A stretch of DNA of 64,000 nucleotides from Glaciihabitans sp. (GTDB lineage: Bacteria; Actinomycetota; Actinomycetes; Actinomycetales; Microbacteriaceae). Both the position numbers and the translations under genes were made by a program. The DNA lies in the NCBI GenBank assembly GCA_025463785.1, contig JAODBD010000003.1, positions 124,001-188,000 of the forward strand, in the 5' to 3' direction. Of the stretch, positions 10,297-19,959 are shown in pieces. Within the stretch, counting starts at the first letter, position 1, and each line of letters begins with the position of its first letter. Below the pieces are notes generated by a model. It saw only the letters and a program-made list of their open reading frames with translations, did no database searches and had not been told where the DNA came from.

Positions 10297-11526
10297 TCAG
10301 CCGCGCGGAATGAGCCGCTGCAGCTGCGTCACGTGTGCCGGCGTTAGCTCCTCGAGGCTGGACACCCCGAGCAGTCGCATGGTGCGCGTGATCTGCTCCG
10401 AGAGAATGGTGATCGCGCGGTCGACGCCTTCGCGCCCACCAGCCATCAAGCCGTAGAGGTAGGCACGCCCGATGAGCGTGAACCTGGCACCGAGCGCGAC
10501 CGCCGCCACAACATCCGCGCCACTCATGATGCCCGTGTCGAGGTGAACTTCGAGGTCTTTGCCGACCTCGCGCACCACCTCAGGCAACAGATGGAACGGG
10601 ATGGGTGCCCGGTCGAGTTGGCGCCCGCCGTGGTTCGACAGGGTGATGCCATCGACGCCCATGGATGCCAGCTTCCTGGCGTCATCCACGTTCTGAACGC
10701 CCTTGACGACGAGTTTGCCCGGCCACTGTTCCTTGATCCAAGCCAGGTCATCGAAGGTGACCGTCGGGTCGAACATCGAGTCGAGCAGTTCGCCAACTGT
10801 GCCCGACCACCGGTCGAGTGAGGCGAAGGCCAGCGGCTCTGTGGTGAGGAAGTTGATCCACCACGCTGGCCTCGGCAGCGCGTTGATAACAGTGCCGAGC
10901 GTGAGTTGCGGCGGGATTGAGAACCCGTTGCGCTTATCCCGAAGGCGCGCGCCGGCGACCGGAACGTCGACCGTGACCAGCAGCGTGTCGAACCCCGCGG
11001 CGGCCGCCCGGTCGACGAGCGCCATCGAGCGATCGCGGTCCTTCCACATGTACAGCTGGAACCAGTTGCGACCGTCGGGGTTGGCCGCCTTCACATCTTC
11101 GATCGCCGTGGTGCCCATGGTGGACAGCGAGAAGGGGATGCCGGCGGCGGCAGCAGCTCCCGCTCCCGCGAGCTCGCCCTCGGACTGCATCATGCGGGTG
11201 AAGCCAGTCGGCGCTATCCCGAACGGGAGGGCGACGGGTCCACCGAGCACGGTCGAGGAGGTGTCGACCTTCGATACGTCGCGGAGGATCCCCGGGTTGA
11301 ACTGGATGTCCTCGAAGGCCTGGCGCGCCCGCGCGAGCGAGATCTCTGCCTCGGCCGCGCCCTCGGTGTAGTCGAACGGAGCGGTCGGAGTGCGCCGCAT
11401 TGCGATCGTGCGGAGATCCCAGATAGTGAGGGCGCCATCCAGTCGACGCTTCTTCGCGTTGAGCTCGGGCTTCTTGAATTTCATCAGCGGCGCGAGATCC
11501 CGCGGCCGGGGAAAGCGTCGTTTCAC
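10297..11526 (-). CDS. FMN-dependent alpha-hydroxy-acid oxidase / L-lactate dehydrogenase-type
   Basis: '[12 protein letters not shown]', '[18 protein letters not shown]', '[34 protein letters not shown]', '[23 protein letters not shown]'; GTG start at 11526 overlaps the upstream gene's stop. Confidence 0.9.
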   Translation of the reverse strand: MKRRFPRPRDLAPLMKFKKPELNAKKRRLDGALTIWDLRTIAMRRTPTAPFDYTEGAAEAEISLARARQAFEDIQFNPGILRDVSKVDTSSTVLGGPVALPFGIAPTGFTRMMQSEGELAGAGAAAAAGIPFSLSTMGTTAIEDVKAANPDGRNWFQLYMWKDRDRSMALVDRAAAAGFDTLLVTVDVPVAGARLRDKRNGFSIPPQLTLGTVINALPRPAWWINFLTTEPLAFASLDRWSGTVGELLDSMFDPTVTFDDLAWIKEQWPGKLVVKGVQNVDDARKLASMGVDGITLSNHGGRQLDRAPIPFHLLPEVVREVGKDLEVHLDTGIMSGADVVAAVALGARFTLIGRAYLYGLMAGGREGVDRAITILSEQITRTMRLLGVSSLEELTPAHVTQLQRLIPRG

Positions 11527-12440
11527 TGTGCTGGTCCTTTGTCGATGACGATGTGTTTTGGCGGCAGGCCCTGCCGAAGAAGACCGATTTGCTCGACGAC
11601 GAGCGGGTCGATGCGGTCGAGCATGCTCAACACGTTCCCGCCGAGGTGCGGGCTGACGAGCGAGCCGGGAAGCGACCAAAGGGGATGCCCAGCAGGCAGT
11701 GGCTCCGGGTCGAAGACGTCGAGCGCGCTGCGAAGCGCCCCGGACCGGACTCGCTCGACCAGTGCATCCGTGTCGACGATGGAGCCGCGCGAGACATTGA
11801 CGAGCAGCGCGCCTCCCGGCAGCTGGTCAAGGAATGCCGCGTTTACGAGCCCGCGCGTCTCATCGCTCAGGGGCACCGCGATGATCACGATGTCGGCTTC
11901 CGGGAGCAACGCCGGGAGCTCGTCGACCGAGTGGATGTCGTTCCGGGCAGTGCGGGCAACCCGAGTCAGCGTGGCGCCAAACCCGGCCATCCGCTTCTCG
12001 ACCTCACGACCGATGCCGCCGACTCCGACGAGCAGGACCCGGCGACCAATCAGCCCGGGATACGCCGGACGCTCCCAGTTCTCGGCCGCCTGGTTGCGTG
12101 CGACTTCGGGCCAGCCACGCTGGCTGGCGAGCACGAGGGTCAGCGCGAGCTCAGCTGTGGGAGCTTCGTGCACCCCGACCGCGTTGCAGAAAGCGACACC
12201 GTGCGGCACAAAGTTTGCAGCACCGTCGTAGCCGAGCGATTGGCTCTGCACGTAGCGAACCTCGCCCGCAAGCTGGGTGAGCGCGTCGTAGGTCACGACA
12301 TATGGGATGACCAGCAGGTCGATCACGCGGCCGATGGGTTCATCTCCCGCACGCCAGACCACGAGGTCGACATCGGTATCGACGGTGGGGCGAAGCCTCG
12401 CCAGCATCGCGTCATCCGGTAATGCGACAGTGATGTTCAC
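11523..12440 (-). CDS. D-isomer-specific 2-hydroxyacid dehydrogenase family protein
   Basis: '[29 protein letters not shown]', '[19 protein letters not shown]', '[17 protein letters not shown]'. Confidence 0.92.
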   Translation of the reverse strand: MNITVALPDDAMLARLRPTVDTDVDLVVWRAGDEPIGRVIDLLVIPYVVTYDALTQLAGEVRYVQSQSLGYDGAANFVPHGVAFCNAVGVHEAPTAELALTLVLASQRGWPEVARNQAAENWERPAYPGLIGRRVLLVGVGGIGREVEKRMAGFGATLTRVARTARNDIHSVDELPALLPEADIVIIAVPLSDETRGLVNAAFLDQLPGGALLVNVSRGSIVDTDALVERVRSGALRSALDVFDPEPLPAGHPLWSLPGSLVSPHLGGNVLSMLDRIDPLVVEQIGLLRQGLPPKHIVIDKGPAQ

Positions 12441-13102
12441 CTTGTGCCCGCCTTCGCGTCGTAGTGTTCGAGCAGCCGCTGCTGCGACCGCGCAATGTGC
12501 TCTCGCGTGAGGCGTTCGGCGAGGGTCGAGTCGCCCGCGGTCACGGCGTCCAGGATGCCCTGGTGCTCGGCCACGACATCCCGTGTGCTTCGCAGGTGAT
12601 TGGCGAGTACCTGGCCGATGCAGAGTTCGATCTCGCCCATGAGCAGTGAGTGCATCCTGACGAGACGCGAGCTGGACTGACCGGTCACGAGCGCGCGATG
12701 GAAGGCAATGTCGAGTGGAGCGTACGCCGTCTCACCCGACTGCAGCGCGCGGTGCGCCGCAAGCGCTTCGGCTGGGATCGTTCCCGACTGCGCGAGCCGG
12801 GCGATGGCCGCACCTTCGACAATGGCGCGGCTGTCGAGGAGGTCGACGATGTCATCCCGACTCAGTTCTGGAACTCGCGCAGCCTGATGGGCTTCGCGTC
12901 GCAGGAGACCCTCGGCCACCAGCCGCTCGATCGCCATCTTGGCTGTGGGGCGGGCGACGCCGAACTGCTCGGCCACGGCCGACTCAGTGAAGGTCGCGCC
13001 GGCCGCATCGGCCTGCGACAGGATGCGCGTGCGAAGGTCGTCGTAGATCGCGCTCGGAAGGACCATGGAAACCGTCTGCTGCGCCACAGTATGTCCCATC
13101 AC
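12437..13102 (-). CDS. GntR family (FCD subfamily) transcriptional regulator
   Basis: N-terminal wHTH 'IYDDLRTRILSQADAAGATFTESAVAEQFGVARPTAKMAIERLVAEGLL' plus all-helical FCD-like C-terminus 'AFHRALV...EHQGILDAVTAGD...REHI'; true start may be 13066. Confidence 0.9.
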   Translation of the reverse strand: MMGHTVAQQTVSMVLPSAIYDDLRTRILSQADAAGATFTESAVAEQFGVARPTAKMAIERLVAEGLLRREAHQAARVPELSRDDIVDLLDSRAIVEGAAIARLAQSGTIPAEALAAHRALQSGETAYAPLDIAFHRALVTGQSSSRLVRMHSLLMGEIELCIGQVLANHLRSTRDVVAEHQGILDAVTAGDSTLAERLTREHIARSQQRLLEHYDAKAGTR

Positions 13103-13126
13103 GATCGAAAGGCGGCCCGGCGACCG

Positions 13127-13157
13127 CTGTATGACAATCTAGCAGATTGTTATACAA
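13127..13157. promoter_or_regulatory. Candidate GntR/FCD operator, two boxes
   Basis: CTGTATGACAA (13127-13137) and TTGTTATACAA (13147-13157), both fitting NNGTNNNACNA, 20 bp apart; together TGTATGACAATCT-AGC-AGATTGTTATACA (12/13 arm match). Confidence 0.7.
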
Positions 13158-13171
13158 CAGCGCCGGGCGTT

Positions 13172-15649
13172 TTAGAGCGCCTCGAACCGAAGCTGATGGT
13201 CTCCCGCCGCCAGGTCGTGCCTGCTACCGCCCGCATCCACAAAGGTGAACGGCACCGGGCTGCTGATCGTCGCCAGCCCATCGCGGAGTTGCATGGAAAC
13301 CAGGCCGTACGGCGTGGGAACCGAGCCGGCCAACTCGGTCAGTGGACCCGGTGCCGGCGCAATGAGCGCGCGGGCATAGCCGGGCGCTTCCGGTCGGATG
13401 CCGAGAACATAGGAGACGAGATCCCTGGTCGGCGTGCTGCTCCAGCCGTGGACCGGCGTTCCCCACCCCCAGCACTCGCCGAAGGTGTCATATCCATCGA
13501 CGAGGAACTGTGACCAGCGACGCATGAGCGTCACCAGGTCGGCCGCGCGTCCAGCTTGGGCGACCGCGTCGTGGATGACATAGCTGTAGAACGGCTCCGC
13601 GAGCACGATTTCGGTGTCAACATCCCAATCGATCGTCTGGACGCCGCGTGCCTGGTCTGCCATCTTCTGTGTGTCGTACCCGCCGTCGTTGCCGCCGATC
13701 CACGACCGCACGACGAGAGCGTCCGGATCGGTGATGACGTCGATGATGCGCGACCACCGTTCGCGTGGAGCGAGGCCTGCGACGATGGCTGTCGCACCGG
13801 CCGCCTGGGACGCCGCAGGCATCTTCTGTCCGCCCAGGAAATGATCGGTATAGCTGCCGCGTTCTTCGTCCCAGAAGTCTTCGAACCCCTCCTTTGCCCT
13901 CGCCCAGTGAGCGCCCGCCCAGCGCGCGGACGCGGCGTTGCCGACGATCTCGCAGATCTCCGCATACTCGGCGAGGCCGCGCGCCCAAAGGGCCGTCAGG
14001 ATGCTGCTTCGCCCGGTCGAGAAGACACTCGACCAGTCGACCAGGTCCCATTCGGGGACGTCGCTGATGGTCCCGCGCTCATCGACGTAGGGTTCGTACC
14101 AGCGAAGGATTTTCTCGACCGTCGGCAGTACCGCAAGAAGCTCATCGGTGGCGCCGTCGAACATCAGCAGGTTGTACACACCGTGCACCCAGTGCAGCGC
14201 CCAGTCTGGGATGGTGACGCCGCCGCCGGCCTCGATTTCGCCGACGACGGTCATCGGCAGCATGTGGTCGCCGCGGGGAGAGTCGCCGAGCGTGATGTAG
14301 TTGCGCGCGAGCCGCCAGTCGGTATTGGTGGTCAGATGCACCAGTTGGTGAACCACGCCATCGCCAACCCAGGCACGCTGTTCGCGCGTCGGGCAGTCGG
14401 TGAAGGCGTCGAAGGAGTTCATCGCAACCGTGCGACGTCCGGCGGTGTACAGCGCGTTGATCTCCTCATCGTTCGAGCGGAAGAACGCCTCGCCCTGCCA
14501 CGGGTAGCTGAATTCGCGCACGCGAATCCCGCGCACCGTGATCTCAGCATCAGCATCCGCATGGATGACGAGGTGAAGGTAGCGCAGGCCGTTCAACTCG
14601 AGCGATGAGTAGACGTCCTCATCACCGCGCGCGATGTACTGCCCGCCCATGTGCGGCGCAGACAACAGCGAGATACCCGAATCGAACGAGTACTCGCGGT
14701 AGTGCAGCTCGACGAACGTTCCGGAAGGTGCGTCCAGCTCGACTTCGACGAAACCCGCAACGATGCGACCAAAGTCGACCGAAATGTGCTGCAGGGTTTC
14801 GGCAGACAGCTTCGCCTTCACCGGAAGGGATGCGGGCGTTGCTCCGCCCGACGCATCCAGCACCTGGCGGACGCGGTCCGCCGGATGGTCGCTACCCCAC
14901 AAACCCGGACGGTCCCGGGTGGAGCTGTCGGTCAACGCCGTTGCCGCAACGATTGGGCCCGTCAGCGCGCCGATTCCACGTTCGAGCAGTGCCCCATACG
15001 GGTCGGTGGGCGGCTGGGAACGCGCGAATCCGCCGATGTGCGTGGTGCTGAGGATGGCGGCGTCATCCCAGGACGAGTCGTCGAACGAGGATGCCATCCA
15101 GTCAGCGGGCAGCTCCCGCGCGTCGAGCTTCTCCACCGGGACGCCGTCGAAGTTGACCTGCGCGAACGCCGTCCAGGCCGTCGACCGGCGCACCTTCCAT
15201 GATTCGTCGGAAACCAGCATCCCGGTCCCGAGTTGCGCTTCGAAGACGAGCAGCGCGTCAGTCCCGAGGCCACCGCTTGCCGGCGCGGGCTGCCAGAACG
15301 CGTTCGCCCGGCCGTAATAGCTGACGAGGACTGCGATCGTATTGCTGCCAGCCGTGAGGAATGGCGCGAGGTCGTATTCGTCGTAGCGCAGTCGGCGCGG
15401 CTGTGAACGAATCGGGCCGCGACCCACCTCGGTGCCGTTGACGAACAGCACGTATCGGGAGTCCGCGGTGAGCCGCGCCGGCACGCTCGAGGGCACCACG
15501 GTGAGGTCGAGAGATCGACGGTAGTGCACCCGCGAGAACTCGTGCCGCCCGAGGTCACCGCCGAACGTGATCTCACCTTCCGGCCGCGGTGGCTGCTCGG
15601 CTGCGATCCAGTGCCCGTGCCAGCGGATGCCGGGGAAAGTGGTCGTCAT
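13172..15649 (-). CDS. GH78 alpha-L-rhamnosidase-like protein
   Basis: N-terminal beta domains, then 'NSFDAFTDCPTREQRAWVGDG' and (alpha/alpha) domain; adjacent to second GH78 and rhamnose genes. Confidence 0.8.
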   Translation of the reverse strand: MTTTFPGIRWHGHWIAAEQPPRPEGEITFGGDLGRHEFSRVHYRRSLDLTVVPSSVPARLTADSRYVLFVNGTEVGRGPIRSQPRRLRYDEYDLAPFLTAGSNTIAVLVSYYGRANAFWQPAPASGGLGTDALLVFEAQLGTGMLVSDESWKVRRSTAWTAFAQVNFDGVPVEKLDARELPADWMASSFDDSSWDDAAILSTTHIGGFARSQPPTDPYGALLERGIGALTGPIVAATALTDSSTRDRPGLWGSDHPADRVRQVLDASGGATPASLPVKAKLSAETLQHISVDFGRIVAGFVEVELDAPSGTFVELHYREYSFDSGISLLSAPHMGGQYIARGDEDVYSSLELNGLRYLHLVIHADADAEITVRGIRVREFSYPWQGEAFFRSNDEEINALYTAGRRTVAMNSFDAFTDCPTREQRAWVGDGVVHQLVHLTTNTDWRLARNYITLGDSPRGDHMLPMTVVGEIEAGGGVTIPDWALHWVHGVYNLLMFDGATDELLAVLPTVEKILRWYEPYVDERGTISDVPEWDLVDWSSVFSTGRSSILTALWARGLAEYAEICEIVGNAASARWAGAHWARAKEGFEDFWDEERGSYTDHFLGGQKMPAASQAAGATAIVAGLAPRERWSRIIDVITDPDALVVRSWIGGNDGGYDTQKMADQARGVQTIDWDVDTEIVLAEPFYSYVIHDAVAQAGRAADLVTLMRRWSQFLVDGYDTFGECWGWGTPVHGWSSTPTRDLVSYVLGIRPEAPGYARALIAPAPGPLTELAGSVPTPYGLVSMQLRDGLATISSPVPFTFVDAGGSRHDLAAGDHQLRFEAL

Positions 15650-15651
15650 GG

Positions 15652-18471
15652 CTATGCCTTCCCGTGACGCGACGCGTTCAGCTGGTCGAGCGAGGCTTCC
15701 ACGGCGACGCGCACGCGCGGCGGCATCTGGCCCAGTGGCTCACCAAGAGTGCGTCCCGACGTCCATTTCGTGTGACGGCGGAACACGGCGGCAGCGTGCT
15801 CGTTGCTCGCGGCGATCGCCTTCCAGACGGCGGCGTATGCGTCCGGATCGTCCACGATCGCGGCGAGCGACGTGTCAACCGTGAGTGGCGCTGCACCCGC
15901 GGCCGCGGCGGGCACCTCGACCGTCCACTCGTGCGACCCCGATCCGACAATGATGGTGTCGGTCGAACCGGGCAGCACTACCTCTGCGGTCGTATTTGCC
16001 GGGATGGTCGCGGACACGGTCACGGAGTCGCCGTGGCGCGCCCATCCCGAACTCGCCAGACCGTACGGGGTTTCGTGGGTCGCGGTCGCGTATTCGAACC
16101 CGTCGAGCGGATGCGGCGCGATCCGAATCGACCGGTATCCGGGAGCGGCCGGCGCGAGGCCCGCCACAGAGCGATGCAGCCAGTCGGCCACCGCGCCGAG
16201 CGCGTAATGATTGAACGACGTCATCTCGCCGGGGTTGATCGATCCGTCCTCAAGCATGCTGTCCCAACGCTCCCAAATCGTGGTGGCCCCCATGGTCACG
16301 GGGTAGAGCCAGGACGGGTTTTCAGTCTGGGTCAGAAGGCGGGCGGCCGCGTCGAGATGCCCGGTATTCGTCAGCGCATCCGTGATGAGCGGCGTTCCGA
16401 CGAAACCGGTCCCGATGCGGTAACCGGCCGCACGGGTCAGCTCGGCCAGCCGATCGCCCATGACCTGCTTCTGCGCCTCGTCACGATAGAGGCCGAACAT
16501 GATCGCGGTGGCGTATCCGGTCTGGGCGTCTGACATCATGCGACCGGATGCGCTGACATACTCGGCGAGGAACGCCGCGTGGATCTTCTCCCGCAGGCCG
16601 CCGTACTTCTCCGCTTCGTCGGACTTGCCGAGCACCTCAGCCGCGCGGGCCGTGAAATCGACCGAACGGTAGAGGTAGGCGCTCGCGACAATATCGGGAT
16701 CGGTCTTGGCGTCCGCGGGGAAGTCGGGGGACGCATCCGGATCCAGCCAGTCGCCGAACTGGAATCGATCTTCCCAGAGCATCCGCTCGCCGCTGATTCC
16801 GAGCAGTGTGTCTGACCACGACTTCATGCTCTCGAACTGGTCGGCCAGCACGCGAGTGTTGCCGAAGCGCTCGTGCAGGACAGTAGGCACGACGGTCGCC
16901 GCGTCACCCCAGGCCGCGGCAGGCGAGACACTGTCGGTGAGGACGCTCGGGATGATGAACGGAACGATGCCCCCTGCGGCCTGCTGCTCGAGTGCGAGGT
17001 CGACCAGCCATCCTGAGAGGAACCCGTCTGCCTCGAACAGGAAGCTTGCGGTTGGCGAGAATACCTGGATATCGCCCGTCCAGCCGAGGCGCTCATCGCG
17101 CTGGGGGCAGTCGGTCGGCAGGTACAGGAAGTTGCCCTTCATGCCCCAGACGACGTTCTCGTGCAGGCGGTTGACCAGCGCGTGCGAGCTGTCAAACCAA
17201 CCCGTGCGCTCCATGTCGCTGTGGATGACGATCGCTGTAACAGCGCTCGGGTCCAGTTCGCCGGGCCAGTTGTCGAGTTGCGCATAGCGGAAGCCGTGGA
17301 AAGTGAACGCTGGTTCCCAGGTCTCAACGCCCGTACCAGCGAGCGTGAAGTGGTCGGTCGCGGCGGCGTTGCGAAGTGGACGGATGCCCAACTCGCCGTT
17401 CTCAAGAACCTCGGCATGTCGCAGAGTGATGGTGTGGCCACGCTCTCCAGTCACGGTGATGCGCAGGCGACCGACAAGGTTCTGCCCAAAGTCGAGGATC
17501 TTCGCTCCGCTGGGGGCATCGATGATTTCGCTTACTGCTACCTCGTCGATCGCGCGCACGGCGGGAGCCGACCGCGGCACGGGCACGGGGTAATCCTCTT
17601 CGTCCACTCGTACCGGCGACCAGCTGACGTCCTCGAAGGCGGGCTGCGACCATCCGGCAATCTCGCGCCTCGCGTCGTAGGTCTCGCCCGCATAGATGCC
17701 GCTTCCGATAATTGGGCCCTCCGCGGTGGCCTTCCAACGCGAATTGGTCGATACGGTGGCGGTTGAGCCGTCGACGTAGTCGATGATCAGCTGGGCTGCG
17801 GCCGCAGGGTTCGAACCATAGAACGGCGCAGCACCCTCGCGGAAGCCGAAGTGCTCGGTGTACCAGGCGCCGGCAAGCGTGATGCCGATTGCGTTCGCGC
17901 CCTGGGTGAGCAGCGACGTCACATCCGTGGTCTCGTGCACCAGGTGGTATTGATAACTTGTCCAGCCGGGCTTCAGGATCTGGTCGTCCACTTCCCTGCC
18001 GTTGATCTCGGCCTGGTAAGCGCCATGGGCGGTCGCGTACAGGGTCGCTTTAGCGACGGGTGCGGTCACCTCGAATTCGGTGCGCAACAGAACCGGTTGG
18101 GCGACAGCTTCCGGGTTAGCGAGGCCGATCATGCTGGCATCCCAGTCGCCGTCGGCCAGGAAGCCGGCGAAGATCGGCTGCGGGCCGCTCCAGTCGGATA
18201 AGGTGCCATCTTCGCCGGTCACTCGAACGCGGATCTCATGCATCGTGCGGGGTTGGATCTCGTCGAATGGCCACTCCACGAGAACCGAATCTCGCCCGGT
18301 GAGGATGACGGGCGTGCCCCCATCGAGTTCGAGTTCGGCGCTCGCCTGCAGCCATCCGGGGGTCGTTGCCGCTGTCTTCCAGCTCAGGCGCGGCTTCGCG
18401 ATCGCGACATCGGTGCTGTCGGTGCGAAGTTCGGCGCGAACGGAAAGAACGCGGACGGTGTTGTTACTCAT
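15652..18471 (-). CDS. GH78 alpha-L-rhamnosidase
   Basis: 'NFLYLPTDCPQRDERLGWTGDIQVFSPTASFLFE', 'GATTIWERWDSMLEDGSINPGEMTSFNHYALGAVADWLH'. Confidence 0.92.
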   Translation of the reverse strand: MSNNTVRVLSVRAELRTDSTDVAIAKPRLSWKTAATTPGWLQASAELELDGGTPVILTGRDSVLVEWPFDEIQPRTMHEIRVRVTGEDGTLSDWSGPQPIFAGFLADGDWDASMIGLANPEAVAQPVLLRTEFEVTAPVAKATLYATAHGAYQAEINGREVDDQILKPGWTSYQYHLVHETTDVTSLLTQGANAIGITLAGAWYTEHFGFREGAAPFYGSNPAAAAQLIIDYVDGSTATVSTNSRWKATAEGPIIGSGIYAGETYDARREIAGWSQPAFEDVSWSPVRVDEEDYPVPVPRSAPAVRAIDEVAVSEIIDAPSGAKILDFGQNLVGRLRITVTGERGHTITLRHAEVLENGELGIRPLRNAAATDHFTLAGTGVETWEPAFTFHGFRYAQLDNWPGELDPSAVTAIVIHSDMERTGWFDSSHALVNRLHENVVWGMKGNFLYLPTDCPQRDERLGWTGDIQVFSPTASFLFEADGFLSGWLVDLALEQQAAGGIVPFIIPSVLTDSVSPAAAWGDAATVVPTVLHERFGNTRVLADQFESMKSWSDTLLGISGERMLWEDRFQFGDWLDPDASPDFPADAKTDPDIVASAYLYRSVDFTARAAEVLGKSDEAEKYGGLREKIHAAFLAEYVSASGRMMSDAQTGYATAIMFGLYRDEAQKQVMGDRLAELTRAAGYRIGTGFVGTPLITDALTNTGHLDAAARLLTQTENPSWLYPVTMGATTIWERWDSMLEDGSINPGEMTSFNHYALGAVADWLHRSVAGLAPAAPGYRSIRIAPHPLDGFEYATATHETPYGLASSGWARHGDSVTVSATIPANTTAEVVLPGSTDTIIVGSGSHEWTVEVPAAAAGAAPLTVDTSLAAIVDDPDAYAAVWKAIAASNEHAAAVFRRHTKWTSGRTLGEPLGQMPPRVRVAVEASLDQLNASRHGKA

Positions 18472-18513
18472 GACTCTCCTGTGAGTTATTCGATGGAACG
18501 GGTGGTGCGCTGG

Positions 18514-19959
18514 TTACGTGCTTGTGGTGACTCGCGGGCGGTATTCAAGAGGAGGGAATGTCGCGGCGACGAGAGCGCGCAGCGTCTCCAGATCGCCGGC
18601 AATCAGTCGCTCGGCCCGAGCCTGGACCAACACATTGCCCAGGGCCGTCGCCTCGACCGGTCCGGCAAGAACCGGAAGTCCGAGGTGATCAGCGACGAGC
18701 TGGCAGAGGAGGGTGTTTTGAGATCCCCCTCCGACGAGATGCACGACGCTGACACGCTTTCCAGAGAGGCGCGATGCATCCTCGACGGCTCGCGCGAACG
18801 TACCGGCGAGGCTCTCGATGATGCAGCGCACGAACTCTGCGCGACCCAAAGGCGCAGGGTGCCCGTGATCGGTGAGCCACTGCGCGATTCGATCGGGCAT
18901 GCGGCCCGGCGCCAGAAATAGTGGATCGTTTGGATCGAACACCGAGACCGGCCCCGTGACACGAGCGGCCGCGGCAATCAGGCCGGAAAGGTCGATCACG
19001 TCACCCTCGGCTTCCCACGCTCGAACGGTCTCGCTCAGCAGCCAAAGACCCATGACGTTGTGAAGGTAGCGGACGCGACCGTCGACACCGACCTCGTTCG
19101 TGAAGTTCGCGAGTCGGCTTGCTTCCGTGAGTACCGGCGAATCGAGCTCGACGCCGACGAGCCCCCAGGTACCGCAGGAGATGTAGGCGTAGTCCTCCCC
19201 TCGACTCGGCACGGCGACGACCGCAGACGCCGTGTCGTGCGAGCCGACCGTCGTCACCGCAACGCCAGCGCCTCCGCCGAGTTCGGCGACGACCGCAGCC
19301 GTCAGCGTTCCGATCCGCTCTCCGGCGTCGACGAGCGGCGGCAACAGCGAGAGCGGAAGGTTCAATCGACTCGCGAGATCGACATTCCATTCCCTGGATC
19401 TCACACCGAGCAATCCGGTCGTCGACGCGTTGGACCGCTCGGCCACCTCTGCACCACTGAGCCAAAAGCCGATGAGGTCCGGGATGAGCAGCAGACGGTC
19501 GGCGCGCGCGAGGCGACCCGCATTCCTGTCGGAGACGAGTTGAAAGATGGTACTGAAGCTGAGGTGCTGCAATCCGTTGGCCGCGTACAGTTCGGTCGCG
19601 TTGACCAGGCCGTGTACTTCTTCGATCGAGCCGCGCGAGCGGGCATCCCGGTAGTGGAACGGGGGCTCGAGCATCCGACCATCGCGCAGTAGTGCGTAGT
19701 CGATGGCCCACGCATCGACGCCGATGCTCCGAATCGCCGGGTCATCGCGCAGGGCCTGCCGCAATCCCGCGATCGTTTCCCGATAGAGGGCGTCAATATC
19801 CCAGTGCATCTCGCCGTTCACGGTGCGCGGCTCATTGGCGAACCGCAGCACGGGATGAAGGCTGAGCTCGCGGGGCCCGACCCGTCCGAGCATGACGCGT
19901 CCGCTGGTCGCGCCGAGGTCGATGGCCGCGACGGTGCCGGTGCCGGTCGGTGTGTTCAT
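18514..19959 (-). CDS. rhaB: Rhamnulokinase (FGGY family)
   Basis: 'AAIDLGATSGRVMLG', 'SIGVDAWAIDYALL', 'TVGSHDTASAVVAVP', 'VHLVGGGSQNTLLCQLVADHLGLPVLAGPVEATALGN'. Confidence 0.9.
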   Translation of the reverse strand: MNTPTGTGTVAAIDLGATSGRVMLGRVGPRELSLHPVLRFANEPRTVNGEMHWDIDALYRETIAGLRQALRDDPAIRSIGVDAWAIDYALLRDGRMLEPPFHYRDARSRGSIEEVHGLVNATELYAANGLQHLSFSTIFQLVSDRNAGRLARADRLLLIPDLIGFWLSGAEVAERSNASTTGLLGVRSREWNVDLASRLNLPLSLLPPLVDAGERIGTLTAAVVAELGGGAGVAVTTVGSHDTASAVVAVPSRGEDYAYISCGTWGLVGVELDSPVLTEASRLANFTNEVGVDGRVRYLHNVMGLWLLSETVRAWEAEGDVIDLSGLIAAAARVTGPVSVFDPNDPLFLAPGRMPDRIAQWLTDHGHPAPLGRAEFVRCIIESLAGTFARAVEDASRLSGKRVSVVHLVGGGSQNTLLCQLVADHLGLPVLAGPVEATALGNVLVQARAERLIAGDLETLRALVAATFPPLEYRPRVTTST

